The translations under genes were made by a program, and so were the position numbers. Below the pieces are notes generated by a model. The model did no database searches and was not told the DNA's origin. It worked only from the letters and a program-made list of their open reading frames with translations. 24,552 bases of DNA from Basidiobolus ranarum (taxonomy: Eukaryota; Basidiobolomycota; Basidiobolomycetes; Basidiobolales), in assembly GCA_040143965.1 (NCBI GenBank), contig JASJQH010000150.1, forward strand, positions 1 to 24,552, in the 5' to 3' direction. Positions within the stretch are counted from its first letter, which is position 1; the number at the start of each line of letters is the position of its first letter. Positions 10,240-19,029 of this stretch are shown one piece after another.

Positions 10240-10247
10240 ATAAATAG
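10240..10247 (+). promoter_or_regulatory. TATA box of the SNARE-like gene
   Basis: ATAAATAG lies 33 bases upstream of the ATG at 10280, compatible with a TATA element and a very short leader. Confidence 0.45.
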
Positions 10248-10279
10248 ATTGAGCTTCGGTTTACTGCTCACTTTCAACC

Positions 10280-10564
10280 ATGTCCCAGGTCAAAATACAG
10301 AAAGTTCAGGGGGAAATCAACAATGGGATACAAGTGATGGAGGACAATCTTCAGGCTGCTCAGTCTCTTGACGATAACTTCGATAGACTCCATGGGGAAT
10401 CCAACCAGCTGGAGGAGGGCACGAAAGGTAAATCGTGTCAGGTACACAAAAGATCCTGGTGGAGAAATAATAGATGGACCTTGGTGGTTATATTCGTAGT
10501 TCTACTAATCATTGGTGGCATTGTGGCCGGTTACTTTATCACCTCAAGAAAGCTTACTACTTAG
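10280..10564 (+). CDS. Small tail-anchored protein, degenerate synaptobrevin (R-SNARE)-like
   Basis: A single exon of 94 residues. Residues about 1-58 form an amphipathic stretch (GIQVMEDNLQAAQSL then DDNFDRLHGESNQLEE) that lines up with the VMRxNVxKVLERxxKLxxL core of brevin R-SNAREs. The juxtamembrane KRSWWRNNRW matches the family's KxxWWKNxK. One hydrophobic helix (about 68-87, rich in V/I/L/G) ends the protein as a tail anchor, with SRKLTT on the lumenal side. R-SNAREs on vesicles pair with Q-SNAREs to fuse membranes. The zero-layer arginine is not present: Leu occupies its place in the best alignment, and the motif is about three residues short. It may be a non-fusogenic or regulatory relative. 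Total length is below Snc1/VAMP2 (about 116). An AATAAA signal follows at 10618-10623. Family assignment is by pattern only. Confidence 0.6.
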   Translation: MSQVKIQKVQGEINNGIQVMEDNLQAAQSLDDNFDRLHGESNQLEEGTKGKSCQVHKRSWWRNNRWTLVVIFVVLLIIGGIVAGYFITSRKLTT

Positions 10565-10617
10565 CCTCCAAATCTTCCTCTGTGGCATGCTTCGTTATAA
10601 TTATACAGTTTCATGAT

Positions 10618-10623
10618 AATAAA
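10618..10623 (+). terminator. Poly(A) signal AATAAA
   Basis: Canonical AATAAA 54 bases after the stop of the SNARE-like gene, same strand. Confidence 0.5.
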
Positions 10624-11210
10624 TGCATTTTTAGATAGTGCCAGTAGCTTATAGAGAAATCTCGCGGAAATTATACCAGAATGGTCTTGTATGCGGCTTA
10701 TAAAGCTGACCTCCATGTATTATTTGTTGAAAACAACATTCCAGAATACAAAACCAAACATACTTAGGAAAATGCTCAGAACACTGATGGTAGCTAAATA
10801 AAACCTGACTTGAGACAGTCTGAAACTAGCCACAGTTTATGCGTCGAAAGAGATTTGATCAAGTTTAGATTTGGTTTGAAAAGTTTTACCAGTTAAAGAT
10901 GCAAACCCGAGGCCTATATTCAAATATCCAAGTAGGCTTACGTTATGTTTTGCATGTTTTCAATCTCTGTTCCAAAGGCTCTTGAATATGACGGGTTAAA
11001 TTCAAACACGTCGATTCATTCTGATGATTTTCTATGATGAAATTTGCCCTCACTTTCCATTTCAAGCATATATGCATCACGCCACAAGCCCACATATTCC
11101 GAAAAGTTTATAAAAATAGCCCATCAATCCTGACTATTCCAAACCACTTCAACCTAGAGAAAATCAACGCACCCTTCGACTTTACCCTTTGGCGACCTTG
11201 GTACTCTAAT
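10624..11210. other. Intergenic stretch between the two tail-anchored genes
   Basis: No supportable gene. A 76-codon open frame at 11034-11264 has no recognisable features and partly overlaps the proposed first exon of the next gene. Confidence 0.35.
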
Positions 11211-11219
11211 AAACTCGAT

Positions 11220-11582
11220 ATGTATAATAGTTCTTACCAGTTGTTGGTCTGGAAGTTTAGCTAACCCGTCATTATGTACTTTCCAGGTCAGTAATCCATG
11301 CGCCCTCGACTAGGCCGAGTGAACTGGACGATGTGTTGTATGGCGCTAGAGTAAACCATGACTTTAAAGTAGACATAGACTCCCATCAGCCAGGTATAAA
11401 ATACTTGCTTAAATTCACCCAGATATGAATTGAATATTCACTAGGTCGCTTTAACAGATGAAATCGAAGTCACACAAGTGGAAAAAAAAGAATCAATCTG
11501 GTGGCGGAAGGCGCATTGGATTCTAACACTGCTCTTAGCTATCTCAATAGTGACTGCCATCTTGACACTCACTATAAAATAG
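11220..11582 (+). CDS. Second small tail-anchored membrane protein, SNARE-tail-like
   Basis: Proposed exons are about 11220-11242, 11287-11393 and 11458-11582, giving about 85 residues. The last exon is the firmest: EKKESIWWRKAHW followed by one hydrophobic helix and a stop. This repeats the K-x-x-WWR-x-x-x-W juxtamembrane signature of the protein at 10280. Intron 2 (11394-11457, GTATAA...TTTAACAG) keeps the frame. The exon 2 acceptor TTTCCAG is preceded by a perfect-looking branch sequence AGCTAAC. The first donor is uncertain (GTTGGT at 11243, or GTTGTT three bases earlier), and that intron would be unusually short (44-47 bases). The middle part (SELDDVLYGARV, HDFKVDIDS) shows no clear SNARE heptads. 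It is probably a diverged tandem paralogue of the preceding gene, acting on an endomembrane; function unknown. Confidence 0.45.
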
Positions 11583-11821
11583 CACCCACCCACTTACACC
11601 AAGAAGATTCCGGCACTACATGTTAATCATCCTCATTTATCTTTATATTCTTTTATGTAGATATAGCATCCCATTCAAACGCACACGATAGAAACCACAA
11701 GTGTAAATTCCATCAGTTTTCAAAACAACAGTTGCTGAACAATAAACTGAAATAAATTTATAACCCCTTTCAAGAGTCAGTATGGATCGAACAATGATAT
11801 TCCTTGAGAAATATGAGGTCT

Positions 11822-12228
11822 TTATTTCAGTGACTTTGATTCTAGCGCTGTGGGATTGAGGCCTGGGGTGGTTAGATGGTACAGTCGAACGGGTGAGATA
11901 GAGCTTATTTCTGGGACTTTGCTTAGATTGTAGAGCTGGTCAGCCGTAAGCTCGGCACTAAATCCACGAAGCACCGTCTGGTAACGATACCGTATGAGCC
12001 CCCCACTCTGAACAACTCCCGCAACGAGTTCATCGATATATTTTTGAGGTGTATCCTCCTTAAATTCCACGATATATGCTATAAAAAACAACCAACTTTT
12101 TAACGAGAACCGATGCTTCGATAAATGAAGTGTTGAATACCTTTCGAAATATCCCCCGAAACCAATGACCATGATATGGATATGAACAGAAGTAAAAAAA
12201 GAAGATATGAATGGTAATTTAGTCGCAT
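11822..12228 (-). CDS. Secreted stand-alone inhibitor-I9 (subtilisin propeptide-like) protein
   Basis: Two minus-strand exons, 12228-12141 and 12078-11822, with a 62-base intron (donor GTATTC, acceptor TTATAG), give 114 residues. Splicing joins a clear signal peptide (MRLNYHSYLLFLLLF, then ISISWSLVSG) to an I9 domain: YIVEFKEDTPQKYIDELV, a GG turn, YxxVLRGFSAELTADQL and VPEISSISP. This is the fold of subtilase propeptides and of the yeast proteinase B inhibitor Pbi2. No peptidase domain follows: the protein stops 17 residues after the domain, with TTPGLNPTALESKSLK as tail. By family knowledge such domains bind and block, or help fold, subtilisin-like serine proteases. Unlike Pbi2, which is cytosolic, this one should be secreted or vacuolar. 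An upstream ATG in the other frame of exon 1 would remove the signal peptide and does not fit the splice phase. Confidence 0.8.
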
Positions 12229-12274
12229 CGTGAGCTATCACTACAACACACGGAATACGAATCTATGGAATATG

Positions 12275-12282
12275 CTTATATA
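12275..12282 (-). promoter_or_regulatory. TATA box of the secreted I9 gene
   Basis: The minus strand reads TATATAAG about 46 bases upstream of the ATG at 12228, which supports that start. Confidence 0.6.
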
Positions 12283-12330
12283 CCATTACCAGCAATCTAT
12301 TTAGCTACTTAATTTTGATCAATATGCTGT

Positions 12331-12961
12331 ATGTTCGACTTCGCCACTTTCTTCCATAGCCAACTGACCATACAATCTCAAACAAGAATATGGAACACCT
12401 GGATCAAACTTACTAACTTTGCTATCATCAAGAAAGGAACACGAAACTGTTTGATATGGCTAACATACTTGTGTATACCTACATTACTTATTGGCCTTCT
12501 CAGTTGGGATCTCTGCAGAAACCGCCCAGTCCAGAGAAGGTTGCTTTACACCATTCTCAGTGTATAATAACAATACCTCACATAACACTAAATCAATCCC
12601 TCCCAATGCCATAACAGATTGAGATCCGACAAGCTTATCTTTTAGAATGATTTCTGTCCATCCTTTCTCAGATAATCAATACCGCAGTTCAATCAAGGGT
12701 TCTGCTTATACAGGCTCTGCTTATCTAATCTATTGTTTCCGCTCAGACGAAATGAAATTCTTACACGAGAGAAACACTACTGCCACTGGCCGTATTTCAT
12801 CAACTTCCAGGCCCAACCAGACATGGAATCATTGCCTGTGGATGATTTCAATGGGAAATATTATGTGCGATGAAATTCAAGACTGTAGGTGCAACAGTAG
12901 ATATGTGGCTGAACAAATAGTGGCTCAATTTCAGAACTCTCGATATAATAAGGCTACTTGA
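12331..12961 (+). other. Unresolved coding-like stretch
   Basis: Two plus-strand frames are open here (about 12331-12567 and 12647-12961). The first contains a hydrophobic segment (WLTYLCIPTLLIGLLS) like a signal peptide or membrane helix. The second has several Cys and Trp (NQTWNHCLW, CDEIQDCRCNS). Other frames of the same DNA also look protein-like (GCFTPFSVYNNN; VDDFNGKYYV), so frame choice and splicing cannot be settled by eye. It may be a small secreted-protein gene with short introns, or a decayed one. No family recognised. Confidence 0.25.
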
Positions 12962-13177
12962 GCAAAGATTGTTGCCAGACCAGCAAACATCTCCCCATAC
13001 TCTCATCAATTTACCACCTCGATTCCCTAATAAATCTTAATCGATAAATAGAAATTTCTTCGAGTCCATATTTTTAAGTGTATGTCCAAGATTTCCGCAG
13101 TAAATGCAATGGTTTTAAAAGCACTGATAATTTTTAAGCTTGACTTGAAGAGACTTTTTCGAATCAAATTATTCTTG

Positions 13178-13711
13178 ATGGGTTTGGAAAGCTCACTAAG
13201 CTACACACACCATGTCATTCGTCATAGTTCCCTTGAACCTTTAGAACTGGAAAGACTTGTCCAATTCTCGACACTATTATTTACCGAGGAGACTGGGGAA
13301 GCAACGAATAGTCCATACTCTTGTGCAAAAGAGTGGACACATAGATTGGAGCTTAGAAAGGGGTCCATTCACTATTTAAAAAATTCTCAAGAGGAGATAT
13401 TAGGCTTTGCTTTTACCCACCACAAAGCCATACCCAATATACTGGGGGAGAAAATCCAAGAGGGTTCAAGTTCTGTAGAAGTGAACGGATCAAGCATCCA
13501 CATCTGGCTATCTGGAGTAAAAGCCCAATATCGAAGGTACGGCTTAATGAGTGTTTTGGAACGACATATAATGGAGGAGATGAGGAAAGGCTCATTGTTA
13601 ACCGTTAACACCTATCCAGATACCTTTCCTGGGATGGCAAAATGGGTATCACGTCAGGGATATCATTATTTCGATAGTGCAGGAAAGCGTCATTGTTGGA
13701 AATGCATTTAG
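13178..13711 (+). CDS. GNAT-family N-acetyltransferase
   Basis: A single exon encoding 177 residues from the ATG at 13178 (MGLESSLSYT). The frame is open upstream to an ATG at 13082, but the added 32 residues are not typical and the domain is complete without them. The fold reads as GNAT: an N-terminal helix pair, a central strand ILGFAFTHH, the strand IHIWLSGV, then motif A as QYRRYGLM (residues 117-124, the Q/RxxGxG/A acetyl-CoA pyrophosphate loop with the second Gly replaced). A helix VLERHIMEEM follows, and then LLTVNTYPDTFPGMAKWVSRQGYHYFD, the usual late strand-helix with aromatic ending. Such enzymes transfer acetyl groups from acetyl-CoA to amines; the substrate is unknown. The TATA-like element upstream is weak. 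Confidence 0.72.
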   Translation: MGLESSLSYTHHVIRHSSLEPLELERLVQFSTLLFTEETGEATNSPYSCAKEWTHRLELRKGSIHYLKNSQEEILGFAFTHHKAIPNILGEKIQEGSSSVEVNGSSIHIWLSGVKAQYRRYGLMSVLERHIMEEMRKGSLLTVNTYPDTFPGMAKWVSRQGYHYFDSAGKRHCWKCI

Positions 13712-13739
13712 CTTGGAATTTTCACCAACCTTCGTATAC

Positions 13740-15640
13740 GATGAATACGTTGATTTATTCAATCATTGCTAGATGGTTGTGATTAGCAATTAAAGCATAT
13801 ATACATTATTTGCTAACGTCCATAGAATTCCCCAGTAATAATTCACTGTACTACCATGGATAGTTCATTTATGTAATTCTGAGGTCAGTTTGAAGTCGGC
13901 TGTGCATATATTTTAATGAAATGGAATTCCTAATCATTTCAATAGCCGTGGATGAACGCTTACAATCGGTGCAGTTATGAATGACAGTTACCCTACTAAA
14001 AGTTTGGTAAATTGATCTACATAGGCTAGGAATGTAAGGAGTACAATATTTTACTCGCCCGCCAATCTAGCCCACATGGTGGTCTCGGTTCAAAGTATAC
14101 TAAGCAAAATCTCCTGTCACACTAGTCTACAGATCTCGTACATTGAACCTTTGGAGGGCAAACACCTAGCATCGCCATATCTCCTTCAACAAAAACTACT
14201 TCAGAGTATTGGTATCTACAGAAGCTAATGAAAGCGCAAGAGGCACTCTACTAGTCACGACTTTTGCCTATTACGTCAATCAGGATTGTTTGCTTTTTGA
14301 CGAGTGATTTGGATGGGAAATAACATGCTTTCTAGTAGTATCCAATTGAATTGAAGGAAGAAGTGACTAGTTTAGAAAGATATGCATTTAGGTTGATTTC
14401 ACTCGCTCTCCAGCAACCAGTAGTCATTCTGCATTAAGGAGTTTCACTTGTGTACTCCCACCACCCCCTGTGTTCCCACGGGATTAGCTGTCAACTCGCA
14501 TTTGAATTACCATCTGAGAGGTTGTGGATATGTATTTCTTAGTTGGGATGAAAATTAGACATACTTGGCATGAGGGATTTACAACAGGCCTTATATACGT
14601 ATCTGAGCATTTTCAAAGACTTACACGCTAGAACACGCGACTTGAAACAGAGAGCTCTGACGCTTCTGTTCTCTTCATCCGCAACCCATGAGCCTTGGTA
14701 AACTGGAGGCTTGAAAAGGTGCTCTTACCCTGCTCACTTGATTGATTTGTCGCAACCCCCGAACTTTGAGCTTTGTCTGTAAACCTCACCCCAGCACACT
14801 TGAAAGTGTTCCACGCGGTACCTGGAATTTGGCCAGAAAGGTGACAGCAAGCAAGCTAGTATGGCTGTCAAAACTCCAATCATAGCTATTGTGAAGTGAA
14901 ACCTTAGTCAAATATGTCCAACACTATTTCCCATGGAGACCTTTTTCCAAGCTGTCAGATTCAGAGTTTCGCTAATGCCCAAATTAAGGGAAAGTCTCAG
15001 TGGCTGGATATTGCAGAACAATGATTATGACCACATTGTGGCAGTGAAGGCATTTGAATTGAGGCAGATTCCCATAACAATGTTACACATGGATGTGAAC
15101 ACTTGACAGCACCAAAAAGGGCATTGAATACAGATCTCAAAGCAAACTCAATCATTCAAAGGTCGAACAGGTGAGTTCAAACTCTTTGACCACTAGTAAA
15201 AAAGGATCCACTCTGCACACTCGCCAGAGCATATACTGCACCTACTTCTTTTCCTACATTAATCGATAGCGAACGCACGAGCCGATACCATCATATAGTA
15301 CGCACATCGCTAACCTTTCGAGGTGCCAAATCCTAGGCCACTATTCATGACGCCACAGTTGCTGAAAATGACTATTAAGGAACTAACAGGGCTTACGAGT
15401 GTAGGGCATTCTGGAATGAAGGATTTGATATACTAAGGGAGTCAGCCAGCCACATGGAAAATAGAATCCTGTTTGCAAGTGGCAGTTTCCAAATTAAGCT
15501 CCGCAACTTTGTAACGGTTTTCACCGTATCCTGAGAGCTATAGATCTTCCCACGTTTTCACAGCCCCACTCACTCATTTGCACAAACTTGATGGGTTGTA
15601 TCAATAGTTTGGCTGTTTCGACTCTAATGATGTTATTTGA
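13740..15640. other. Long gene-poor stretch containing a possible old retroelement fragment
   Basis: No host gene could be supported over 1.9 kb. Around 14900-15300 the plus strand has coding-like text described separately as a possible gag remnant. The rest shows no recognisable coding sequence, RNA gene or tandem repeat. Confidence 0.35.
14903..15290 (+). mobile_element. Possible gag-like fragment of an old LTR retrotransposon
   Basis: Plus-strand text with the flavour of a Ty3-type Gag: METFFQAVRFRVSLMPKLRE followed by a helix ending VAVKAFELRQ, then a hydrophilic Lys/Ser-rich part. No CCHC knuckle, LTR or pol region was found nearby, so it is at most a short, old and broken piece. The assignment rests on pattern resemblance only. 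Confidence 0.25.
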
Positions 15641-15944
15641 AATGCTCGCATCATTAGTCATATTCATCTTCACGCTTTAAGTACCATTGAATCCATACCA
15701 ACCAATAATGTATTAGCTTACAAGCAGTGTATAAAAACTGGGCTATTCTTACTGAATCTGTACTTGCATTCATACATTTAGGATAAAAATCTAGTTCGTT
15801 TGACCGGATATTTTCTCTTTTTTTTAACTTGCAATTCGTCCGTATCTTTATTTGATTTTTAGTCTCGTTTAATTCTCTTATATCTTTCACTTTCACCTTG
15901 GCAATCCTCTACGTTCGTCCTTTCATCCCTGTCGATATACAATA

Positions 15945-17024
15945 ATGTCTATTGCCGCTGAGTCCGTTTCTATCTCTCCTGTTTCTCTTGGTGAAGAAAA
16001 GTCTGGTACCAAAAAGTATGGAGTTTCAGATTCTTCAGATTAAACCACTTTCCTTTTAACACGTTACTGCTTTTAGGCTCGTTCTAAAATTATTCAATGG
16101 AGCTATTGCTGGTGTTGTCGGAACTTTAATTATCTATCCTTTAGATATGGTCAAAACTCGTCTTCAAAATCAGAAGATGGATGCTTCAGGAAATTTCCGC
16201 TACAAAGGAGGGTATGTTGTTAGTGTGTATACGTGTGGGACGCGCAGAGAGTTTCCAAAATTATTTTTATACTGATGAAGGTTTTTTTCTTGAATAGTGT
16301 TCATTGTTTCAAATCCATTATTCAGGCCGAAGGGGCTCGTGGCTTGTACCGCGGTCTTGTACCCAATCTTATTGGTATTACTCCTGAGAAAGCTATCAAG
16401 CTTGCTGTGAACGATTATGCTCGTGAATATTTAGCAAAAACGAAGAATGTCGATCCAGAACATCTCCCCATCCACTTGGGTATGGTAGCTGGTGCTACAG
16501 CTGGTTTCTGTCAAGTGATTGCTACCAATCCTATGGAAATTGTTAAAATTCAAATGCAAGTTGCTGGTGCTGAGTTAAAGCCTGGGCAACCCAGACCTAC
16601 CGCACTTCAAGTGGTTCAAAAATTGGGATTAAAAGGCATGTATAAGGGAACTCCAGCTACTTTACTTAGAGATGTACCCTTCTCTATCCTCTTCTTCCCC
16701 TCCCATGCTTACTTGAAGACGCTATGCGCTGATTCAAACGGCAATGTGTCCTTCCCGGCTGTATTCGGTTCCGGAATTGTGGCGGGTATCTTTGCTGCTG
16801 GTGCAGTTACTCCTGCTGATGTAGTAAAAACTCGCCTTCAAGTCGCTGCAAAGCCCGGAGAGCCAGTTTATCGTGGTTTCGCGCACTGCTTCAAAGAAAT
16901 CGTTCGCAATGAGGGACCTTCAGCATTGTTCAAGGGCGTTGTACCCCGTTGTATGATTGTATCACCACTATTTGGTTTCGCATTGCTTACCTATGAAGCT
17001 CAACAACGGTACTTGAAGCTATAA
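15945..17024 (+). CDS. Mitochondrial carrier, glutamate carrier-like (SLC25A22/A18 type)
   Basis: Three exons (15945-16015, 16077-16211, 16298-17024) with introns of 61 and 86 bases give 310 residues, the normal length of an SLC25 carrier. The three repeat signatures are present: PLDMVKTRLQ (45-54), PMEIVKIQMQ (147-156) and PADVVKTRLQ (241-250). The second-repeat block GATAGFCQVIATNPMEIVKI, the block TLLRDVPFSILFFPSHAYL, and the third-repeat sequence with GPSALFKGVVPR are characteristic of the glutamate and aspartate/glutamate carrier group. There is no N-terminal EF-hand domain, so it resembles glutamate/H+ symporters (GC1/GC2) rather than Agc1/citrin. It should sit in the mitochondrial inner membrane with six helices. 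The start ATG is in a short Ser-rich leader (MSIAAESVSIS). Exon 3 begins in the phase that gives KGGVHCFKSII; the longer open frame before it is intron read-through. Confidence 0.93.
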
Positions 17025-17039
17025 GTGTTTTTCCCAGTT

Positions 17040-18010
17040 CGAAGCATCCTCTTGATTGATTCTGCCAGAAGCCAATATAGCATTTAGTGATTCTTTATTT
17101 AGCATCCATTCTCTTCATCTACTTTATTTCTCGAACCGAATATTTCCATTTAGTACCGGGTTTTATATGTTTCGAGATTTAGGTGGATTTGGATAACATT
17201 TAGTCTCACTTTTGTTACTAAACACCCATCTCATTCCCACCCAAGACTTCTTCCAAGTACTGCTCATATTCTCCTTTCACCCTTCACCAAGTACATATAC
17301 CTATTCAAGCCTTTGTTTCTAATTCATTCACTAATACAAAATATAAACTTATATCACGCTATCACCTATCTCAATCCTATTGCCGAATTTAGTTGGAACC
17401 AGACACTTCTGAATTACTCTCAGATAAGCCCAATTATAGAATGCAGAAATGACCATTATTGAATCAACATGCATCTGAATCTAAATGATTGGAGGGTTCA
17501 TTGCATACCCCTAATTTTATCCATATCTATTTCCATATATGTCCATAGAGTGAATTTCTTACTCCATGACCTGAACGATGATTACCGAAATATTATTTTA
17601 GAGCTTCTTATGATCATTGGCGGTTATATCTCTTAGTGATGGGTAGTAATATATGTAGTGCTCGTAATACACTAATTGAATCTTGATCATGATGGACGGG
17701 TTAATAATCAACATAGTCGGTGTTGATGTATCTGGAGATTATCAAAGATGTAAGCATACCCTTAGGATCTCATTAGTCGCAAATTTCCGTAGGAATAGTA
17801 GCAAATATGTATAACTATATATGTATTGTCATACCTCTCCATCTAGACTAACTAATATTCAATGGGTACACTATGGGGAGTTGAATGGATTTCTACTTTC
17901 ATTTATTCTAGTTAAAAGAGGGTTAAGGATGCATATATGTCGAGTAACGTATGCAATGAAATCGAAATTCAACGACCATACTTCAACGATTAAGTGGATT
18001 CTTTACCAGA
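17040..18010. other. Gene-free stretch between carrier and 7TM gene
   Basis: 3' flanks of two convergent genes; no coding region or repeat was recognised. Open frames here are short and featureless. Confidence 0.4.
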
Positions 18011-18020
18011 AAGGAATTTA

Positions 18021-18963
18021 TTAAACTGAGATAGCGGTGATGTCTTGTTTCACCGCCGAAGAAGCCTGTAGATTAGGGTGATTCGAGGAATATGCCGGAT
18101 GATGATTGATTCGGACAATGGTAGTATGGTTAGAATCAGATTCATGTGTATACAAGTCCTTTCTTCTCAAACGGTAAGAAGTGTGACATTGCTGGGTGGT
18201 AAGTAAGGACATGATTATCCCTATAGATATTATGCAAACGTTAGTGAGAAATATGCTGTAAATCCTCTCGATCTACCAGAATTCACTTACACCAGCCATG
18301 TAGTAAAATCCCCGATTGAATGACTTTAAGAATTTGTAGAATCAGTACTATCACTGTGACTAAGGTAATCAATATCAAAATGATTATTCCATCTCGAATA
18401 AATACTTTAAATATTGGGAAGGAGTTCACTTTGGCTTGTTTGTACATCGAAATAATCACCATGGAAGCTAAAAAAATCACTACACATGTACTATTGGATA
18501 ACAAGATAATAACGTAAAAATCTTCAGTGATCCAAGAACAATTTCCTGGGAAATTGGCGAAGATATCCCGTGTGTTCATAAGCATGAATATTTCCACCAC
18601 TAAGTGGATGATTTGTGAGAATCCGAACAATCCCTTAATGAGCCGAATATGCCGGTTTATACACAAGGACTTTAAAAATACAAGGGTCAACAACAAAGTT
18701 ACCGAAGAAAACGCCATAATATTGTAGGAGTAAAAGTAGATTAGGCAACTGAATTGGTGGCCGAAGACTCGTATTCCAAGATTCATCAACCCTGTGCAGA
18801 GTAACAGGGAGGTTTGTATCAAATTGATCTTATAGATCACTGCTTGGTCTTTTAATACCATCCGTATGGAATGATATACATCCTGGATTACTAGAGGAAA
18901 GGTAAAGGTGACGAGGAGTAGCTCTACGAAAGCGTTTAATTTCGGCTGAGTGTCTAGGTTCAT
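18021..18963 (-). CDS. Seven-helix receptor-like membrane protein
   Basis: Two minus-strand exons, 18963-18291 and 18220-18021, with a 70-base intron (donor GTAAGT, branch CACTAAC, acceptor TCTATAG), give 290 residues. The ATG at 18963 (MNLDTQPKLNAF) is chosen because nothing upstream in frame is an ATG and the first helix starts at once. Hydrophobic segments: about 9-31, 45-68, 75-106, 110-130, 150-175, 186-212 and a seventh (GILLHGWWIIMSLLTT) that exists only after splicing. An extracellular-type loop contains FPGNCSWITED. The C-terminal 65 residues are hydrophilic, His/Ser/Asn-rich (NHHPAYSSNHPN) and basic near the membrane (RLRRKD), consistent with a cytoplasmic tail. Topology suggests a GPCR-like fungal receptor, but no DRY, NPxxY or Ste2/Ste3/Pth11 motif is seen. 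The stop codon overlaps an AATAAA. Confidence 0.72.
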
Positions 18964-19029
18964 GTTGACGCAATTGTAGACCGTTGAGGAGATTTTATAA
19001 GATACGTCTTTTAGCAATGGTTCATTTAC

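Noticed and set aside
15654-15896. Minus-strand 80-codon frame upstream of the carrier
   Set aside because: Low-complexity Lys/Asn/Ile-rich translation of the AT-rich carrier promoter region, with no recognisable features.
16233-16297. In-frame ATG extension at the 5' end of the third carrier exon
   Set aside because: It is intron sequence. GTATGT at 16212 and GAATAG at 16295-16297 splice cleanly and restore the carrier sequence across the junction.
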